This document shows, piece after piece, positions 56,733 to 64,000 of a stretch of 64,000 bases of DNA. The position numbers were made by a program, and so were the translations under genes. Numbering within the stretch: the first letter of the stretch is position 1; every line of letters begins with the position of its first letter. The DNA lies in contig JALLLS010000088.1 in assembly GCA_025094145.1 (NCBI GenBank), positions 1-64,000 on the forward strand. The letters are read 5' to 3'. The notes below the pieces were generated by a model. It saw only the letters and a program-made list of their open reading frames with translations, was not told the DNA's origin and made no database searches. Source of the DNA: Spinellus fusiger (taxonomy: Eukaryota > Mucoromycota > Mucoromycetes > Mucorales > Phycomycetaceae).

Positions 56733-57627
56733 AATAAAGGGGATACATTATTTATGGTATTATCACTATGGTGTTGGGTATCGTAGTGTTTTTTTTACTT
56801 GTCGATAATCCATACAGCAAATTACTGAGAATTACCGAGAAGCAAAAGTTGATCGTGGAAGACAGAATACGCGACAATGCAGTAGTTAAGAACAAAGTGA
56901 TCAAGCGCAATCAAATATGGGAGGCTCTAAATGAACCCAGGCTATGGCTATTATCTGTGGCCATGTTCTGTTGCTATCTTCAGAACAGTGCTCTTATTAC
57001 CTTTAGCACACTGCTTGTCAGAGGTTTAGGATTTTCCGTAAGTTGTTCTGCAGAATGTTCAATGTAATAGTGGCTAACTTAATTTAGTCTCCCCAATCGA
57101 TCCTTCTCCAAATCCCCAGTGGTGCTGCAGCGCTCTTTTTTTCTCTTTTTTCGATCTGGCTATCACGTAAAACAAATCAAATGATATACATCTCCATTAC
57201 AATGATTACCATCTCAATGATAGGCTGCACCATATTAGTAGCTATCCCAGAAGGTCCCTTGAAACTTTTTGGCTACTATCTTAACTGGGCTGCCTCTGGA
57301 GGAACCTCGTTGATTCTCGCCATTGTTTCTAACAATGTATCTGGCTATACAAAGAAAATTTGCTATAATGGCGTTATCATGGTTTTTTACACTCTTGGAA
57401 ACTTTATTGGTCCTCTGATGATGGTAGACAGACAAAGCCCAAGATACATAGGCGGTATTTCTGGATTTATCGGTGCAAATGCTCTTGCTATTGTTTGTCT
57501 AATGATTGTACGGTTGATCATGTCACAAGAAAACAAAAAACGTCTAGCCAATCAATCTGGTGAAGCGACAGATGTTTATCTAGACAAGACAGATAAAGAA
57601 GACACAAACTTCTTGTATCGCCTCTAA
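55866..57627 (+). CDS. MFS transporter, Dal5-like anion:cation symporter
   Basis: Plasma-membrane permease of the allantoate/vitamin-type (ACS) family; substrate unknown. Exons 55866-56039, 56134-56256, 56334-56659, 56740-57037 and 57088-57627, 486 aa. A cytosolic acidic N-terminus is followed by RKLNWTLLPLLGFIIFIQ (TM1), the conserved TM2 area NQFGWLGSIFYLGYLIFQ then PPNNYLLQ, the motif-A-like RYLGI, ARFFLGLLEAGTNPCL (TM4) and RLYRRSEQ. A central cytosolic loop (KNKVIKRNQIWEAL) precedes the C-terminal six helices. ATGs at 55866 and 55893 are both in frame; the first was taken. About 12 hydrophobic segments are visible. Confidence 0.92.
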
Positions 57628-59079
57628 ATACAGTTTCCCTATTTTTCTATATTAACTTTTTTGTTTTGTTTGTAAATCCCAATAATAAATGTTTAACTAT
57701 CGTAATTATAACAATAAATCATGTATATCGAAGTATAGAGCTGTCTGTGGCACTTTATGCATTTATTTATTTAGACTCAAGCCCTATCACGCTTTATTAC
57801 TTTTTGTACTACAATCATACATTTGTCTGAGGACCCAAAAAAAACAATTGAATATCAGAACATACAAAAATGGAGGGTTCTCTATTAACATTAGACAAAT
57901 GCAAAAGACCTTTGATTTACACTACAATTAATCGAGCTTTAGTAGAATAGAGTATATAAATCAAATAAATGACTCATAAGTTCAAAAAATCAGTATATGG
58001 ACATTGATTTGATCAAAATAAACGAAGCAGAAAGATAAGGTAGTCCTTAAACAAAAAAAAAAGGAATACATAAATCATGTTAAAATAAAATGAGAAGCAC
58101 AAAATAGAAAAAAGTCATAAATTAGTAATCAAAACATAGTTCTTTGTCCAATCCACAATGTTTTCACTACAGACAAAAGAAGTGTATTCTCTTGACTTTA
58201 TTACATCTATCATGCCTTTAGAGTCTAAAGCCTTTTAGCATTTGTTGATTGCAGCTTAGAAATTATAAATATACAGTCCCAAGTAATAAGTGACTAAACA
58301 AAAGATAAATTTCTATTTCTTGTTTTGTCTATTCGCAGAAAACCTATGCAAACAATTGCATATCATTAGAAAAATATGAATGATGCAGACGTGGATATTT
58401 GCCGTAGGATATTTATAAAATACATGAATGAACTCGAGGGTTTTTCATGCTCACTATCAAGACAACCTAGTATGACACTTATTCACAAGCATAACCAATA
58501 CAAAACAGTTCGAATGATACTTGCGTAGTGAATGAGAGAAGATCCCAAATGAATTTCTGGAAGATTTAGTGGATAGTATGCCAAGGAAGTGCTCTACTGT
58601 GATGAAGAATAAAGGCCTTGCTATAAGGTACAAAGCAATATCTTTATAATAAAAAATGTAGATAATCATCTAAATAAAAAATATTCCAAATCTTGTGTAA
58701 TTCCATGAATCTTTTATTATGAGCATCTTTGACTGATAGATATGCCTTTATTTTTCATAATAAAATAGTTTCAAAATAATTAATTTGCCGTCTACTCATT
58801 TATTGTATGGGACTGTATATCGGTTGAGTATTTTTCAATTACAATTACAACTCAAACTTTGCTCATTGTAAACAGAATGTTCATGCCCCTATTAAGAGAT
58901 TTCATACTATTAAATAAATCTCAAGCCAATTCATAGGATACCTCTCACTCACTCATACATTTATATATATATATATTTATAAAGTATAGGTACTCTCTCA
59001 AAACTGTTTCCAACAATGAATGAACCAGTCTCCATGAATCTCTTGAGGATATGACATACAGTTAACAATCGATATTGAG
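57628..59079. other. Intergenic, no gene seen
   Basis: Very AT-rich with stops in all frames; a ta repeat near 58960. Confidence 0.55.
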
Positions 59080-59277
59080 TACACACCAGGAGATTTTTCT
59101 GGCCTTTAAGCGATGATATCTTCGCCTTTTAAAACTGAAAACTATTGCCTTTTATGGAACTGTTTTTAAAACGAAAGGTTTGTGGATATCAAAAATAATT
59201 ATTTCCTTTTGTGGAATACCTCAATATCAAATTGTATTATCAATAGAATATATTGTTTATGAATACATCTTAATTTA
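59080..59277. repeat. Repeat R2, unoccupied copy
   Basis: Matches 33099-33236 joined directly to 34854-34897, i.e. the sequence around the mariner without the mariner. The target TA corresponds to 59217-59218. Confidence 0.75.
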
Positions 59278-59463
59278 TTTTTTCTCCTTTTCAAATCGAT
59301 GTGTCATTTCTTAAACAATTGTATTTCGACTATTTCCTTTTATATCCTAAAGACCTCCTGATGTGTAACCCTCCTCAAGGGTAGGCCATTCCAGAATCAG
59401 TCGACGTATCTAGTGTTGACTGTAATGTTTTTTTATTCCCAGCACCTATCAGCTACAGTAACT

Positions 59464-59998
59464 ATGGATTCCCTTGTGAAGAAAGACAGCTTCTTTACTG
59501 TAAGTTGTACTCATGACTACGATGGTTGATGACCTACTGTTAAGAGACTAGCCAAAGAATAGCCAATGTTCTGTAAATGCTTCTGTGGATCCAATAGCAC
59601 TATTTTTGAGCTTCCCAGAGTAGATACCAAGCCATGTTCTGGCTGTACAAAGCAGTTTTGTCTGGAGAATGTCCAAGATGGCATATGTGATGGTATTGCT
59701 GACGAGACATGTCCAAGCAATGACTTTAGAACTGCATGTTTTGGTAAGCAAAGAAGAGTTGACATGAAATAACTAGTTTTTTTTTAGCAAGAGATTCATT
59801 CAAGGATGAAATTATTATTCGGATGTTACTAGTGATGATCTTTGGATTGGTGGTATTTGCTGCTGCAAAGCCCCACATTGACAGATGGAGAAAGGTAAAA
59901 GAACAAGTTCCTAATCTCTTATATATATATAAATAAAAGAAGTGGAAGAAAGTATCTCATTTGTTCCATGGTAGGAATACTACTCAAGACATCTGTAA
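59464..59998 (+). CDS. Small cysteine-rich single-pass membrane protein
   Basis: Proposed exons 59464-59499, 59563-59743, 59788-59894 and 59975-59998, 115 aa. The core is a cysteine-rich segment (CKCFCGSN, then PCSGCTKQFCLENV, ICDGIADETCPSN, RTACF) followed by RDSFKDEIIIRML and a transmembrane helix (about LLVMIFGLVVFAAA), then a short basic tail. The pattern resembles small conserved fungal membrane proteins of unknown function. Exon 1 is the weak point. A different frame over the same bases (NYGFPCEERQLLYC, after a cccag acceptor at 59445) looks more like the start of such a cysteine-rich domain, but no canonical splice joins it in frame. The last intron may be retained, giving a different tail. 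Convergent with the cullin gene 150 bp downstream. Confidence 0.6.
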
Positions 59999-60150
59999 AA
60001 GAGAAAAAGAAAGAAGAAAAAAAACAGAAACACCCTCACTCTGGATGGGATGACTGGGCTCTCATTTATTGTGATATTAGAAGCACATGGAGACATAAAA
60101 AAAAAGAAATAGAAAAGACACACTAGGGCGTTGTCTTGTAGGCTTTTCTT

Positions 60151-63460
<3,310 letters not shown>

Positions 63461-64000
63461 AGGTGTTGTTGTTGAGTTGCTGGTGGTGTGTCCAATGGTG
63501 GTGTCAGGTGAAAAGAAAGAGAGAGAAAGAGAGAAAGAGAAGAGGACAATGAAGACAAGACAGGAATGGAGAGAGAAAGTAGTAGGCTATCAATGAAAGA
63601 AGCCTAGTTGTACGTAAGCCCAATAAGCAGTGTCCCCTATAGGTGCAGGTAGCTATGAATGTGACAGCTACCTGTAGTGACGTCACTGGTGAGAGAGAAG
63701 TGCCTTAGTGTGTGAAGAGAGCAAAAGATAGACTCGTTATTGGAGAGTGAATAAATGAACAAGAGACAGAAGATCGGTCTATTTGCAGTCACAGTTACAA
63801 TTACATTCTTCCTTCTTCTATCTTGGTGTAGTATGGATCCACAGGAATCCGTGTCTCCTTCATAGACTGTCTAGGATAGGATTATGTGATTTATAGCCCC
63901 GGTTACGTGTTTTGGCTTGTTTCTCACTTGTATTCTAATGAAGAGCCGTACTAGAATCAATAGAGATATATCTTTTATTCTATTGGATGGGCTACAATCT
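63461..64000. other. Upstream region of the cullin gene
   Basis: Contains a purine-rich gagaaaga tract (63513-63545). No further gene is seen up to the window end. Confidence 0.5.

Overview
This window looks like nuclear DNA of an AT-rich, intron-rich early-diverging fungus, most likely Mucoromycota (Mucorales-like). The reasons are short spliceosomal introns (mostly 32-110 nt, gtaagt...tag), fungal orthologues (Snx41/Atg20-type sorting nexin, Tcd-type tRNA dehydratase, Dal5-like permease, Cdc53/CUL1), a tRNA ligase that is only a ligase domain, and abundant Tc1/mariner and LINE elements. The species was not identified. All gene models were spliced by hand from the sequence.

Layout. 1-4596 is a perfect-looking inverted repeat (arms 1-1928 and 2669-4596) around a spacer of repeat and LINE debris. 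4.6-21.6 kb is mostly transposon graveyard: at least five decayed Tc1-like copies, a Mutator-like (MULE) relic and a damaged mariner/IS630-type element. A stand-alone tRNA ligase gene (13678-14928) and a few orphan ORFs lie among them. 22.4-24.6 kb holds a 10-exon cytochrome P450. 26.3-30.1 kb is a degenerate LINE (ORF1, endonuclease, reverse transcriptase) on the minus strand, followed by an 8-exon acyl-CoA thioesterase (30338-31836, minus). 33.2-41.9 kb is a nest of elements: an apparently intact DD34E mariner-type transposon with perfect terminal repeats, three copies of a second LINE, and a nearly complete Tc1 element with four nonsense codons. The target-site duplications in this nest indicate a past LINE-LINE inversion.

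43.5-63.5 kb is compact and housekeeping: Ras GTPase, SNX3/Grd19 retromer sorting nexin, gamma-COP (SEC21) divergently paired with a tRNA t6A dehydratase (Tcd), SNX41/ATG20-like sorting nexin, an MFS anion permease, a small cysteine-rich membrane protein, and cullin-1. Several act in membrane traffic: gamma-COP in Golgi-to-ER coats, SNX3 and SNX41 in endosomal recycling and autophagy. RNA ligase and Tcd both act on tRNA. They do not form an operon-like pathway; the clustering is probably ordinary fungal gene packing.

No rRNA, tRNA, CRISPR or bacterial-type features were recognised. The most notable structural signals are the inversion signature at 34903-41324, the intact mariner with a related unoccupied site at 59217, the giant terminal palindrome, the C-to-T-type nonsense pattern in the Tc1 copy, and a 32-nt intron in the gamma-COP gene.
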